A stretch of 64,000 nucleotides of DNA from Anaeromyxobacter paludicola (GTDB taxonomy: Bacteria; Myxococcota; Myxococcia; Myxococcales; Anaeromyxobacteraceae): assembly GCF_023169965.1 (NCBI RefSeq), contig NZ_AP025592.1, positions 2,914,001-2,978,000 of the forward strand, given 5' to 3'. The notes beneath the pieces were generated by a model. That model had not been told where the DNA came from. It saw only the letters and a list, made by a program, of their open reading frames with translations, and ran no database searches. Positions 7,344-15,952 of the stretch are shown here, piece by piece (position 1 is the first letter of the stretch; each line of letters opens with the position of its first letter). A program made the translations under genes and the position numbers.

Positions 7344-10300
7344 CTAGAAGGTCAGGGCCACGCCGAGGCGGACCTGCAGCGGGACCTGGTACGCCGGCGG
7401 GGCGTAGCCGTACGTCGGCGCCGGGGCGTTGGCCGGGCGGCCGTAGTTCTTGTTCGGCGTGACCGGGCGGCCGTCGGTGGTGGTGAGGTACTTGATGTCG
7501 GGGCAGTCGGCCTGCACGCCGGCGATCGGATCCTTCGACGAGGCGCCGTTCCGGCTGGAGCACTGGCCGCCGACGATCGGCTGGACGGAGTCGAACGTGT
7601 AGTTCTGGTCGACGTTCAGCGTCTCCTGCTTGTTGAGGACGTTGAACACCGACACGGTGAACTTGAGCGTGTACGGCGCCGCGATCACGTAGTCGACGCT
7701 GCCGAGCAGGTCGAGCTGCGTGTTGAACGGGGTCCGGCCGCCGGAGCCGCGGGGCAGGATGAAGGCCTCGCCGTTGCCGTAGTCGGGGTGCGCGCCGAGG
7801 ACGTTGATCGGCGTGCCGCTCTGGGCGCGGAAGGCCGCGCCGGTGGTCACGTTCAGCTTCTTGGTGAGATCCCAGATGTACGCGCCGTACAGCTTGATCT
7901 GGTGCGGCTTGTCACCCGGCAGCGGACCGTTCTTGTTCGGGAGCAGCGACGGGAGGTCGTACTCCGACAGGATGTTCGGGTCGAGCTGGGCGTTCTCGGT
8001 GCGGAAGAGGCCCGGGTAGTTGCCGCGGAACGAGCTGTAGGTGTAGCTCGCCTGGCCGAGCCAGTGGTTCGAGAAGTTCTTCTTCACCTCGAACGTGATG
8101 CCGTCGTACTTGCGCTCGGGAGCGGGCTCCTTCGCGAAGTAGACGCGGCCGGTGACGGCGTCGGTCGAGTAGCCGCCGGACGGGTCGACCTTGGTGCAGT
8201 CGTTGGTCGGGCAGGAGGTGACCACCTTGTCGCCCGCCGCGTTCACGAGGAACGGCTTCGACTCGGCCGGGTTGGCGATGAAGAAGTTCACGCCGTCGTT
8301 GGTGGACATGTCCTCGATGACGCGGCCGAGGCGACGGCCCTCGTAGGTGACGCCGATCGAGAGGTCGGGGAGGATCTCGTACTCGACGGCGCCGCCGAAC
8401 ATGTCGACGTACTGGGCCTTGAGGTCCGGCGCCACCGGCACCACCGGGGTGGAGTACGGGGCGTAGGTCTGGCCGAACGGGGAGGCGGTGCCGACCATCA
8501 CCGGGCAGAGGCGCGGCGAGCCGCCCACGTGGCTCAGGTCGCCCTTGGGATCGATGACGCCGGTGCAGTTGCGGTAGTCGCGGACCTGGGTCTCACCGCC
8601 GAAGGAGCGGTCGCCCATGTCGAGCGGGAGGGCCTCGTAGAAGCGGCCCCAGTTCGCCGACACCTTGCCGCGGCCCTGGCCGGTGAAGTCCCAGATGGCC
8701 TGCACGCGCGGACCGATGCTGTCCGTGATGTTGAAGTTCTTGAAGTCCGAGCCGTTCTTGTACATGTCCTGGGTCTCCCATCGCACGCCGGCGTTGAGGG
8801 TCAGGGTGTCCAGGATCGACCAGCTGTCCTGGATGTAGTAGGCGCGGCTGTTGGTGATCGACTGCACGTGGAGGGCGTAGGTGCCGCCCAGCGTGTCGAT
8901 CGAGGAGCCGTCGTCCGACGCGATGCCGAACTGGCGGTAGTCCTGGAACCGGTAGGTGCCGCTCGCGGTGAGCGCGTTGGTGCGCTCGCGGACGATGGCG
9001 CCGCCGGAGTAGGTCTTGGCGTGGTCGTAGCGGGACTGCTCGATGTCCACGCCGGCCTTCCAGGCGTGGTGGCCGAGGAGCTCCATCAGGTAGGTGGCCG
9101 ACACCTTGCCCGAGTAGCGGTCGAGCTTGAGAGTCTCGATGAAGCCGTAGCCGCCCGTCCAGAAGTTGGTGACGTTGCAGGGCGTGAACCCGGCGGCGCC
9201 GGTCTCGCAGCCCGGGATCGCCCCGGTGAACTGCTGCAGGTCGTGCGTGCGCTGCCAGATCACCTGCGACGTGGTGGCCTGGTTGATGACGTCACCGTTG
9301 ACCGTGTAGCTCTTCGGGTCGCTCTCGGTGGTCTGGTGGTGCCAGCCGCCCTGCGCCTCGATGACGAGGTGCTTGTCGAGGAACTTGCCCGTGTACCGGC
9401 CGATGAGGTCGTTCGGGTTCTCCTTGTACGCCGTCATGCCGGCCGACTCGGTGGCGTTGGCGTTGGTGAGATAGTTGCGGTCGGAGGGCGCCCGGTAGAA
9501 CGAGACCGTGAAGCTGTGGTTCTCGTTGAACAGGTAGGTCAGCTTGCTGGTGAGCTGGTACCCGTTGTTGTCGTCGTTGAAGTACCGGCTGGTGCCCGGG
9601 AGCTCCTTCGTGACCGCGAACCCGCTGTTCGGGTCGATCTTGGCGACCGGCTTGTTGTTGCCGTCGAGGGTCGGCGTGCCGTCCGCGTTGAAGGCCTGCT
9701 GCGCGGCCTGGTAGTACCGGCGGCTCACCTCGCGGTGCAGCGTGGGGGCGAAGCCGACGTAGAACCAGAGCTTGTCCTTCATGATCGGACCGCCCAACTC
9801 GGCGCCGAAGTCGGCGATGTAGCCGCCGTGATTGAAGGTGGTCTCGCGGGCGATCGCCTCACCGTTGCGGCCGACCTGCGTGCCGGACGGCGAGAGGAAG
9901 CCGGGGGTGATGTTGCCGAACACCGAGCCGTGGAACTCGTTCGAGCCCGACTTGGTGACGACGTTGATGATGCCGGCGGTGGTGCGGCCGTACTCCGGCA
10001 TGAAGGAGCCGGACTTGACGTCCACCTCCTCGACGAAGTTCGTGAGGATGTTGGAGCCGAGGACGCCGTAGGCCGGGTCGGTCACGTTCTGACCGTCGAG
10101 GATGTAGCTGTTCTCGGGGGAGGTGGCGCCGTTGAAGCTGATGCCGTAGGTGTCGACCTGGGCGCCCGGGGTCACGATCGCGGTGGACTGGAAGTCGCGG
10201 CCCACCGGGACGTTGGCGACGAACTCCTTCGAGACGACGGTGCCGGTCTCGGCGCTGCCCACGTTGATGACGGGGGCGATGCCGGTCTTGACGACCTGCT

Positions 10301-10658
10301 CCTCCATCTGGACCGCCTCAGGGACCACGGCCATGTTGGCCCGGATGGTCTTGTCGAGGCGGATGGAGATGTCGGAGCGCTCCGCGGGCTTGAAGCCCTC
10401 GAGCTGGACGGCCAGCTTGTACTGACCCGGCGGGAGCTGGGTGATGCGGTAGCTGCCGCTGCCATCCGTGACGGCGGTCTGCTCACCCTGAAGGTTGGGG
10501 CTCGTCGCGATGACCAGGGCGCCCGCCACCGGCTTGCCGGTGGAAGCGTCCGTGATCACGCCGATCACAGAGCCGGTGGTTTGTGCGGAGGCGAGCCCGG
10601 CCGCGAACAGCAGCGCGAGCGGCGCACTCCACAGGAGGCGCAGCAACCTCTTCCTCAT
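7344..10658 (-). CDS. TonB-dependent outer-membrane receptor, Oar-like, with N-terminal CarboxypepD_reg domain
   Basis: 1104 residues. After a signal peptide (ending GLASA), residues about 28-105 form a carboxypeptidase-regulatory-like beta fold (GSVIGVITDASTGKPVAGALV; YRITQLPPGQYKLAVQLEGF). A plug domain follows (GRDFQSTAIVTPGAQVD, YILDGQNVTDPAYG, ITNVVTKSG-type motif IINVVTKSGSNEFHGS). The rest is a long barrel ending in aromatic Phe (VRLGVALTF), the usual outer-membrane signature. EEQVVKTG near residue 118 may be the TonB box. Oar-like proteins in myxobacteria export or take up polymers or proteins; the substrate is unknown. It is divergent from tonB-exbBDD, which probably energises it. 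Confidence 0.9.
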   Translation of the reverse strand: MRKRLLRLLWSAPLALLFAAGLASAQTTGSVIGVITDASTGKPVAGALVIATSPNLQGEQTAVTDGSGSYRITQLPPGQYKLAVQLEGFKPAERSDISIRLDKTIRANMAVVPEAVQMEEQVVKTGIAPVINVGSAETGTVVSKEFVANVPVGRDFQSTAIVTPGAQVDTYGISFNGATSPENSYILDGQNVTDPAYGVLGSNILTNFVEEVDVKSGSFMPEYGRTTAGIINVVTKSGSNEFHGSVFGNITPGFLSPSGTQVGRNGEAIARETTFNHGGYIADFGAELGGPIMKDKLWFYVGFAPTLHREVSRRYYQAAQQAFNADGTPTLDGNNKPVAKIDPNSGFAVTKELPGTSRYFNDDNNGYQLTSKLTYLFNENHSFTVSFYRAPSDRNYLTNANATESAGMTAYKENPNDLIGRYTGKFLDKHLVIEAQGGWHHQTTESDPKSYTVNGDVINQATTSQVIWQRTHDLQQFTGAIPGCETGAAGFTPCNVTNFWTGGYGFIETLKLDRYSGKVSATYLMELLGHHAWKAGVDIEQSRYDHAKTYSGGAIVRERTNALTASGTYRFQDYRQFGIASDDGSSIDTLGGTYALHVQSITNSRAYYIQDSWSILDTLTLNAGVRWETQDMYKNGSDFKNFNITDSIGPRVQAIWDFTGQGRGKVSANWGRFYEALPLDMGDRSFGGETQVRDYRNCTGVIDPKGDLSHVGGSPRLCPVMVGTASPFGQTYAPYSTPVVPVAPDLKAQYVDMFGGAVEYEILPDLSIGVTYEGRRLGRVIEDMSTNDGVNFFIANPAESKPFLVNAAGDKVVTSCPTNDCTKVDPSGGYSTDAVTGRVYFAKEPAPERKYDGITFEVKKNFSNHWLGQASYTYSSFRGNYPGLFRTENAQLDPNILSEYDLPSLLPNKNGPLPGDKPHQIKLYGAYIWDLTKKLNVTTGAAFRAQSGTPINVLGAHPDYGNGEAFILPRGSGGRTPFNTQLDLLGSVDYVIAAPYTLKFTVSVFNVLNKQETLNVDQNYTFDSVQPIVGGQCSSRNGASSKDPIAGVQADCPDIKYLTTTDGRPVTPNKNYGRPANAPAPTYGYAPPAYQVPLQVRLGVALTF

Positions 10659-10750
10659 GACTTCCTCCCTGATGGAGACTCGAAGCAGCAGCCGATTAAG
10701 GGGACTGACCCGGCCAACATCCCACGAAAAGATGATGGCAAAGTGTGCGA

Positions 10751-10779
10751 TTTCTACGCAGTTGTCACCAGAGTGTCAA
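10751..10779 (-). promoter_or_regulatory. Promoter of the TonB-dependent receptor operon
   Basis: Minus strand TTGACA (10779-10774), 17-nt spacer, TAGAAA (10756-10751): a full -35 and a 4/6 -10 match at optimal spacing. The leader is about 85 nt. Confidence 0.65.
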
Positions 10780-10855
10780 CGAAAACTCCCCTTACCGCAT
10801 GCCTCTCCCGCAAGGGAACCCGAGGGGGTCTGATACCCAGAGCAAACTCGGTGTC

Positions 10856-10878
10856 AGCCCCCCCCGCAAAAGGGGGCT
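10856..10878. other. Hairpin in the TonB intergenic region
   Basis: AGCCCCC/GGGGGCT stem with a 9-nt loop (CCCGCAAAA) in the 527-nt divergent region. It has no T tract on either side, so it could be an upstream terminator remnant or a structural element. Confidence 0.4.
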
Positions 10879-10971
10879 CAATTCCGGCCCGCTTTCCACT
10901 TTGAGCGGAACCGCGCGGTCACACACAGGCTGGGTCTCATATTACCCCTCGCTTTTCGCGCTGGGATGGCG

Positions 10972-11028
10972 CCGGCGATCGCTTGCGGACCCTGCCAGCA
11001 TTGACCTGCGGTCAACGACGATCGCCGG
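10972..11028. promoter_or_regulatory. Nested inverted repeats upstream of tonB
   Basis: Outer perfect arms CCGGCGATCG (10972-10981) and CGATCGCCGG (11019-11028) enclose a second dyad TTGAC-CTGCG-GTCAA (11001-11015). They lie 70-130 nt upstream of the tonB promoter. They are a candidate operator for the divergent pair, and no regulator is encoded next to them. Confidence 0.4.
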
Positions 11029-11099
11029 TCCGGGTCGCGTGGACCTCGACCCCGCGCCTCGGCCCCCGCGCCGCCGCGACCGGGCGAGTGGCAAGGCAG

Positions 11100-11128
11100 T
11101 TGACACGAAGGGGCCCGGATACTAGGAA
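11100..11128 (+). promoter_or_regulatory. Promoter of tonB-exbB-exbD-exbD
   Basis: TTGACA (11100-11105), 17-nt spacer, TAGGAA (11123-11128). The transcript would begin about 50 nt before the tonB start. Confidence 0.55.
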
Positions 11129-11185
11129 GCGAGCTTTAAAAAAAGCCTTCTTGCGCCACCCAAGGCTCATCTCAGAGAGAGTTCC

Positions 11186-11935
11186 GTGTTCGAAGAAGTC
11201 ACGAAGCGAGAGGGCGGTAAGAACGCTGCCCGCCGGGGCGCCTACGTCCTCGGCTCCACGGCCTTTCAGGCGTTCCTGATCTTCGCCATCATCACCATCT
11301 CGGCGCGCATCGCCGCCAAGGTGGCCGAGGGGCCGCTGGTCCCGGTGAAGATCATGAAGTCGGCGCCGCCCCCGCCGCCGCCCCCGCCTCCCCCGCCGGC
11401 GCGCAAGAAGAGCACCCCCAAGCCGAAGACCGATACTCCGAAGCCGCGCCCGAACCCGATGGCGATGGTGCAGCCGAAGGAGATCCAGGAGCTCAAGCCG
11501 CCGAACCCGAACGAGCCTCCCGAGGAGGACGACTCCGGCTCGGACGAGGGCGTCGAGGGCGGCGTGATCGGCGGCGTGGTCGGCGGCCAGACGGCCCAGA
11601 GCCAGGGCGGCGGCGGCGTCGAGGACGCGCCGCACTACGCGACCAACGGCTACCAGAAGCCGGCCCAGGTCCGGGCCAACTGCGTCCAGAGCTCCGTGCG
11701 CATCCCGCGCGACCTCGCCGGGTTCGTCTCCTCCGCGCCGGTGGTGGTGCAGTTCGCCATCCGCCCGGACGGCAGCCCCACCCGCCTCACCATGAAGACC
11801 CCGGTGCCGGATCCGCGCATCGAGCAGGCGATCTGGAACGCCATCCAGGGCTGCCAGTGGGTCCCGGGCAAGGACGCCCGCGGCACCCCGGTCAGCATCT
11901 GGGTCATCATGCCCTTCCGCTTCACCGGCGGGTAA
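11186..11935 (+). CDS. tonB: TonB family energy-transducing protein
   Basis: 249 residues from GTG 11186, preceded by AGAGAGAG. A single transmembrane helix lies near residues 24-44, then a run of eleven prolines, a Lys/Pro spacer and a Glu/Asp plus Gly-rich segment (about 112-150). The C-terminal TonB/TolA-like domain (VVVQFAIRPDGSPTRLTM; AIQGCQWVPGKDARGTPVSIWVIMPF) spans about 160-249. It is the first gene of an operon with exbB and two exbD genes. The protein carries proton-motive energy from the ExbBD motor to outer-membrane receptors, presumably including the divergent one. Two cysteines (NCVQSS, GCQW) in the C-terminal domain may be disulfide bonded. Confidence 0.88.
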   Translation: MFEEVTKREGGKNAARRGAYVLGSTAFQAFLIFAIITISARIAAKVAEGPLVPVKIMKSAPPPPPPPPPPPARKKSTPKPKTDTPKPRPNPMAMVQPKEIQELKPPNPNEPPEEDDSGSDEGVEGGVIGGVVGGQTAQSQGGGGVEDAPHYATNGYQKPAQVRANCVQSSVRIPRDLAGFVSSAPVVVQFAIRPDGSPTRLTMKTPVPDPRIEQAIWNAIQGCQWVPGKDARGTPVSIWVIMPFRFTGG

Positions 11936-11998
11936 TTCGCGCTCGCCGCTCCCGCGCTCGCCGCTTCCCGCAGCTCGCATCTCACAGGAGACGTTCGG

Positions 11999-12766
11999 AT
12001 GTCGCTTCCTCTGCTCTCTTCGATCAACCACCTCGTGCTCGCCGCCGAGGCCGCGCCGCAGATGTCGTTCGACCTCGTGCACATGTGGCACACGATGGGC
12101 CCCTTCGCGAAGGGCATCGCCGGCGTGCTCGGCGTCATGAGCATCTACTCGCTCGGCGTGATGGGCGAGCGGCTCGTCACCTACGCCCGGGCCGCCTCCG
12201 CCTCGCGCAACTTCGCGGTGCAGCTGCCCGGCATGCTGAAGGACGGCAAGTACGGTGACGCGGTCGCCCTCTCCAAGAAGCTCGGGCGCGGCCACATCTC
12301 CAAGGTGCTCGGCCTCGCCATCGAGGAGTACGAGCGCGGCGTGGAGATCAACGCCAAGGGCGGCCAGGCCGGCATGGGCGACTTCGACGTCGTCGCCGCC
12401 GTGAACCGCGCCGTGGACCGCTCCAGCCAGCGCACCATCGCCGACCTCCGCCGCGGCCTCGGCGCCCTCGCGACCGTCGGCTCCACCGCCCCGTTCGTCG
12501 GGCTGCTCGGCACCGTGGCCGGCATCATCACCGCCTTCCAGGCGATGGCCGCCACCGGCTCCGGCGGTCTCGGCTCGGTCTCGGCCGGCATCGCGGAGGC
12601 CCTCGTGACCACCGCGTTCGGCCTCCTCGTCGCCATCCCCGCCGTGATGATGTTCAACTACCTGACCAACCGGGTGGAGGACATGACGGTGGACATCAAC
12701 GACTCGGCCAACGAGCTCGTCGACTACTTCCTCAAGGAAGGCCACACCGACGCGGCGGCGAAGTAG
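11999..12766 (+). CDS. exbB: MotA/TolQ/ExbB proton channel protein
   Basis: 255 residues from ATG 11999 with AGGAG nine nt upstream. It has an N-terminal helix near 30-60 (GIAGVLGVMSIYSLGVMGERLV), a large cytoplasmic loop, and two helices in the conserved region (LGALATVGSTAPFVGLLGTV and FGLLVAIPAVMMFNYLTN). Conserved Thr/Pro residues of the ExbB/TolQ proton path are present. It forms the inner-membrane motor with ExbD and powers TonB. It is encoded between tonB and the first exbD, with spacings of about 60 nt. Confidence 0.92.
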   Translation: MSLPLLSSINHLVLAAEAAPQMSFDLVHMWHTMGPFAKGIAGVLGVMSIYSLGVMGERLVTYARAASASRNFAVQLPGMLKDGKYGDAVALSKKLGRGHISKVLGLAIEEYERGVEINAKGGQAGMGDFDVVAAVNRAVDRSSQRTIADLRRGLGALATVGSTAPFVGLLGTVAGIITAFQAMAATGSGGLGSVSAGIAEALVTTAFGLLVAIPAVMMFNYLTNRVEDMTVDINDSANELVDYFLKEGHTDAAAK

Positions 12767-12823
12767 CCCGCCGGGACGGGCCCGCGCGCCAGCGCTCGCG
12801 GGCCCGCCCACAAGGAGCAACAG

Positions 12824-13240
12824 ATGTCGATGGACGTAGGTGGCAAGGGCGTCAAGAGCGAGATCAACGTCACGCCGCTCGTCGACGTCGTGCTCGTGCT
12901 GCTCATCATCTTCATGGTGATCACCCCCATGCTCCAGCGGGGCAAGGCGGTGCAGCTCCCGAGCGCGAGGTACGTCTCCGAGCTCAAGAGCGGCGGCGAT
13001 CCGATCCTGCTCTCCGTCACGAAGGACGGCCGGCTCTGGATCGACAAGAAGGAGTTCACCAAGCAGAACCTGGCCGACGGGCTCACCGCCGAGATGGCCG
13101 CCATGCCGGGCGCCCCGATCATCGTCAAGGGTGACCAGGACGCGGACTACAAGACCATCCGCGAGGTGATCCTCGAGGTCTCGAAGACGCGGGTGATGGG
13201 CGTCTCGCTCGCCGCGTCCGAGATCAAGGAGAAGAAGTAG
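12824..13240 (+). CDS. exbD: ExbD/TolR biopolymer transport protein, copy 1
   Basis: 138 residues from ATG 12824 behind AAGGAG. The N-terminus is KSEINVTPLVDVVLVLLIIF, in which Asp in the helix (LVDVVLVLL) is the protonatable residue of the motor. A periplasmic domain of about 85 residues follows, ending in a Lys-rich tail. Two adjacent, dissimilar ExbD proteins are common in myxobacteria and suggest a heteromeric or mixed motor. Confidence 0.92.
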   Translation: MSMDVGGKGVKSEINVTPLVDVVLVLLIIFMVITPMLQRGKAVQLPSARYVSELKSGGDPILLSVTKDGRLWIDKKEFTKQNLADGLTAEMAAMPGAPIIVKGDQDADYKTIREVILEVSKTRVMGVSLAASEIKEKK

Positions 13241-13242
13241 CC

Positions 13243-13722
13243 ATGGGAATGGCAGTCGGCACGAAGCGGCCGGTCACCGACATCAACGTCACGCCGCTCA
13301 TCGACGTGGTGCTGGTGCTCCTCATCATCTTCATGGTGCTCACGCCGCTCGCGGAGAAGCAGATGTTCACGCGCGTGCCGGAGTTCGAGCCGCCGAACCA
13401 GGTGGTGCCGCCGGACTCGGTGCCGCCGGACCAGACCGTCCTCACGCTCAAGGCGGACGGCAGGGTGATGCTGAACCGGCAGGAGATGACGCTCGACCAG
13501 GCCGCCGTCCTGCTCGCGCCGCTCTACAAGGACCGCATGTCGAAGGTGCTGTTCTTCAACGCCGAGGACGGGGCCAAGTACGGCCTCGCCGTGAAGGCGC
13601 TCGACGCCGCCCACGCGGCCGGCGTGAACACCATCGGCATGATGACCGACGCCCCGTCGTTCGGGCTCCCGGCCGCCGCCGCGCCCGCCGAGGGCGCGCC
13701 CGCGCCGGCGCCGGCCCAGTAA
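13243..13722 (+). CDS. exbD: ExbD/TolR biopolymer transport protein, copy 2
   Basis: 159 residues; ATG 13243 starts two nt after the first exbD stop, implying translational coupling. It has the same N-terminal signature (TDINVTPLIDVVLVLLIIF) with the conserved Asp. The periplasmic part carries a Pro/Val linker (PPNQVVPPDSVPPDQ) and an Ala/Pro C-terminus, both absent from copy 1. It ends at an intrinsic terminator, closing the operon. Confidence 0.92.
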   Translation: MGMAVGTKRPVTDINVTPLIDVVLVLLIIFMVLTPLAEKQMFTRVPEFEPPNQVVPPDSVPPDQTVLTLKADGRVMLNRQEMTLDQAAVLLAPLYKDRMSKVLFFNAEDGAKYGLAVKALDAAHAAGVNTIGMMTDAPSFGLPAAAAPAEGAPAPAPAQ

Positions 13723-13748
13723 CGGCGAGCGGGATCGCGAAGCGCTCG

Positions 13749-13783
13749 AGAGGGCCGGGGAGACCCGGCCCTCTCTCTTTTTC
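13749..13783 (+). terminator. Intrinsic terminator of tonB-exbBDD
   Basis: Perfect 11-bp stem AGAGGGCCGGG/CCCGGCCCTCT with a GAGA tetraloop, followed by CTCTTTTTC. Confidence 0.92.
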
Positions 13784-13785
13784 CG

Positions 13786-13926
13786 CTGGCCGCCACTCCT
13801 CGACCCTCCCCGCCCGGCGGGGAGGGAGAGCAGCGGGTCTGCCTCTCCCCGTGTCGGCGGGGGAGGTCAGCGGAGATCCTGCGGTTCCCCTCTCCCGCCT
13901 CAGCGGGGGAGGGCTAGGGAGGGGGC
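13786..13926. repeat. Composite A-B palindromic repeat
   Basis: Element A (13786-13830), a degenerate B-like hairpin (13842-13873) and a reversed element B (13887-13926). It lies between convergent exbD and the pseudouridine synthase gene. The synthase stop codon (13914-13916) and last three proline codons fall inside element B. Confidence 0.85.
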
Positions 13927-14849
13927 AGCCGCTCCAGCATCGCCTCGAAGTCGCGCGGGAGCGGGCTCTCCACCACCTGCCGCACCCCGTCCTCCGGGCG
14001 CGCGAACCCGACGCGCGCGGCGTGGAGGTAGTGACGGCTGGTGAGCGGCATCTCCGCCGCGACCCCGCCGTAGAGCCCGTCGCCGAGCACCGGGTGGCCG
14101 AGGAAGGCGAGGTGGGCGCGGATCTGGTGCATCACGCCGGTGACGATGCGGACGGCGAGGAGCGTGTGGGCCGCGAAGGCCCGCTCCACCTCGTAGTGCG
14201 TCTCGGCCTCGCGCGGCCGCCCCTGGCCCGCGCGCTGCGCCGACGGCGCCAGCGGGTCGGGCACCGCCACCACCCGCCCCCCGCGCTGCGCCAGCGGCAC
14301 CGAGCAGACGCCGCCCGAGGGCACGCGCCCCACCACGAGCGCCCGGTAGACCTTCTCGATGGAGCGGGCGTGGAACTGCTCGCGCAGGGCCTCCCACGCC
14401 TCCGGGTCGCGGGCGAAGAGCACGCAGCCCGAGGTCTCGAGGTCGAGCCGCTGCACCGCCCCGCCCTCGCGCGGATCCGGCGAGGCGGCGGCGCACTCGG
14501 GGTAGCGCGCCACCACGGCGTTGGCGAGCGTGCCGCCCTCCTCGGCCGCGAGCGGGTGGGTCGGGACGCCGGGCGGCTTGTCCACCACGAGCCAGCGCGG
14601 CCCCTCGGCGAGCACGGCGAGCGGCAGCTCCGGCTCGGGCGCGGGCGGCCCCGCCGGCTCCTCCACCTCGAGCTCGACGAGGGCGCCCGGCGAGGCGGGA
14701 TCGCTGGCGCGGGCGCGCCGGCCCCGGACCCGGACCTCGCCCGCGGCGAAGGCGGCCTTCACGGCGGCGCGCCCCAGGCCGAGCGCGTCGGCGAGGGCGC
14801 GGTCGAGCCGGCCCTGGGCGGTGAGGGGAAGCCTGAGCTCCTTGCGCAT
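13914..14849 (-). CDS. RluA-family pseudouridine synthase
   Basis: 311 residues from ATG 14849. An S4-like RNA-binding domain occupies about residues 1-65 (GRLDRALADALGLGRAAVKAAF). The catalytic domain follows, with RLDLETSGCVLFARD, whose Asp is the uridine-attacking residue, and the family motif HQIRAHLAFLGHPVLGDGLYG. It isomerises uridines in rRNA or tRNA; the exact target (RluC/RluD type) cannot be set from sequence alone. It lies five nt downstream of the phosphofructokinase gene on the same strand, so the two are probably co-transcribed. The extreme C-terminus (PPP and stop) derives from a B-type repeat. Confidence 0.88.
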   Translation of the reverse strand: MRKELRLPLTAQGRLDRALADALGLGRAAVKAAFAAGEVRVRGRRARASDPASPGALVELEVEEPAGPPAPEPELPLAVLAEGPRWLVVDKPPGVPTHPLAAEEGGTLANAVVARYPECAAASPDPREGGAVQRLDLETSGCVLFARDPEAWEALREQFHARSIEKVYRALVVGRVPSGGVCSVPLAQRGGRVVAVPDPLAPSAQRAGQGRPREAETHYEVERAFAAHTLLAVRIVTGVMHQIRAHLAFLGHPVLGDGLYGGVAAEMPLTSRHYLHAARVGFARPEDGVRQVVESPLPRDFEAMLERLPPP

Positions 14850-14854
14850 GCCGG

Positions 14855-15880
14855 CTACCCGAAGAAGACCGCGGCGACGTCGTAGAGCGCCGGGTCCACG
14901 AGGTGGAGGTCGCGGGTCGCCTCCTCGAGCGACACGCCGACGATGGCGTCGCCCCGGAGGGCCGCCATCTGACCGAAGCGCCGGTCGCGGACGAGGTCGG
15001 CGGCGAACACGCCGTAGCGCGTCCCGAGCACGCGGTCGCGCGCCGTCGGCGAGCCGCCCCGCTGGATGTGGCCGAGCACGGTGGTGCGGGTCTCGATGCC
15101 GGTGCGCTTCTCGATCTCGGCGGCGAGGACGTTGGCGATCCCGCCCAGCCGGACGTGGCCGAACTGGTCGAGCTCCCGGTCCTGCACCTCGTCCTTGCCC
15201 CGCTGGATCTGCGCCCCCTCGGCGACCACCACGATCGAGAAGCGCCGGCCCCGCGCCTGGCGGGCGAGCACGTGCGCGGCCACCTCGTCGAGGTCGATGG
15301 GCCGCTCGGGGATGAGGATCACGTCGGCGCCGCCGGCCATCCCGCTGTGCAGCGCGATGTGGCCGGCGTGGCGGCCCATCACCTCGCAGACGATGACGCG
15401 GCTGTGGGCCTCGGCGGTGGTGTGCAGCCGGTCGATGGCCTCGGTGGCGATGGTCACCGCGGTGTCGAAGCCGAAGGTGTAGTCGGTGCCGGAGAGGTCG
15501 TTGTCGATGGTCTTGGGGCAGCCGACCACCTTCACGCCCATGTCGAAGAACTTCTTGGCCACCCCGAGCGTGTCCTCGCCGCCGATGGCCACCACCGCCT
15601 GGAGGTGGTTCCGCTCCAGCGTCTCGAGGACGCGCTCCGGGCCGCCCTCCGACTTGAACGGGTTGGTGCGCGAGGTGCCGAGGATGGTGCCTCCGAGGTG
15701 GAGGATGCCGGAGACGGCGTCGCGGGTGAGCCGGAAGTGATCGTTGGCGAGGAGGCCCCGCCAGCCGTCGCGCACCCCCGTGAACTCGAGGCCGTGCTGC
15801 TCGCCGCGGCGGACCACCGCCCGGATCACCGCGTTGAGGCCGGGGCAGTCTCCGCCGCCGGTCAGGATCGCCACCTTCAT
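14855..15880 (-). CDS. pfp: 6-phosphofructokinase, predicted PPi-dependent type
   Basis: Phosphorylates fructose 6-phosphate. 341 residues, with GGGDCPGLNAVIR at the N-terminus, TIDNDLSGTDYTFGFDTAV and the PERPIDLDEV region. Two residues decide phosphoryl-donor use. Asp103 in VAIGGEDTLG replaces the Gly of ATP enzymes (Gly104 in E. coli), and Lys123 in GCPKTIDND replaces the second Gly (Gly124). This Asp/Lys pair is the established PPi-PFK signature, so the enzyme is expected to be reversible and PPi-linked. ATG 15880 is the start; it is the first gene of a probable two-gene unit with the pseudouridine synthase. Confidence 0.88.
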   Translation of the reverse strand: MKVAILTGGGDCPGLNAVIRAVVRRGEQHGLEFTGVRDGWRGLLANDHFRLTRDAVSGILHLGGTILGTSRTNPFKSEGGPERVLETLERNHLQAVVAIGGEDTLGVAKKFFDMGVKVVGCPKTIDNDLSGTDYTFGFDTAVTIATEAIDRLHTTAEAHSRVIVCEVMGRHAGHIALHSGMAGGADVILIPERPIDLDEVAAHVLARQARGRRFSIVVVAEGAQIQRGKDEVQDRELDQFGHVRLGGIANVLAAEIEKRTGIETRTTVLGHIQRGGSPTARDRVLGTRYGVFAADLVRDRRFGQMAALRGDAIVGVSLEEATRDLHLVDPALYDVAAVFFG

Positions 15881-15952
15881 CGCACCGCCTCCAGGGCCCG
15901 GAGCCCGGGCTGGTGATAGCGCCCGCGCGAGCCGGCGGGCAACCCGATTCGC

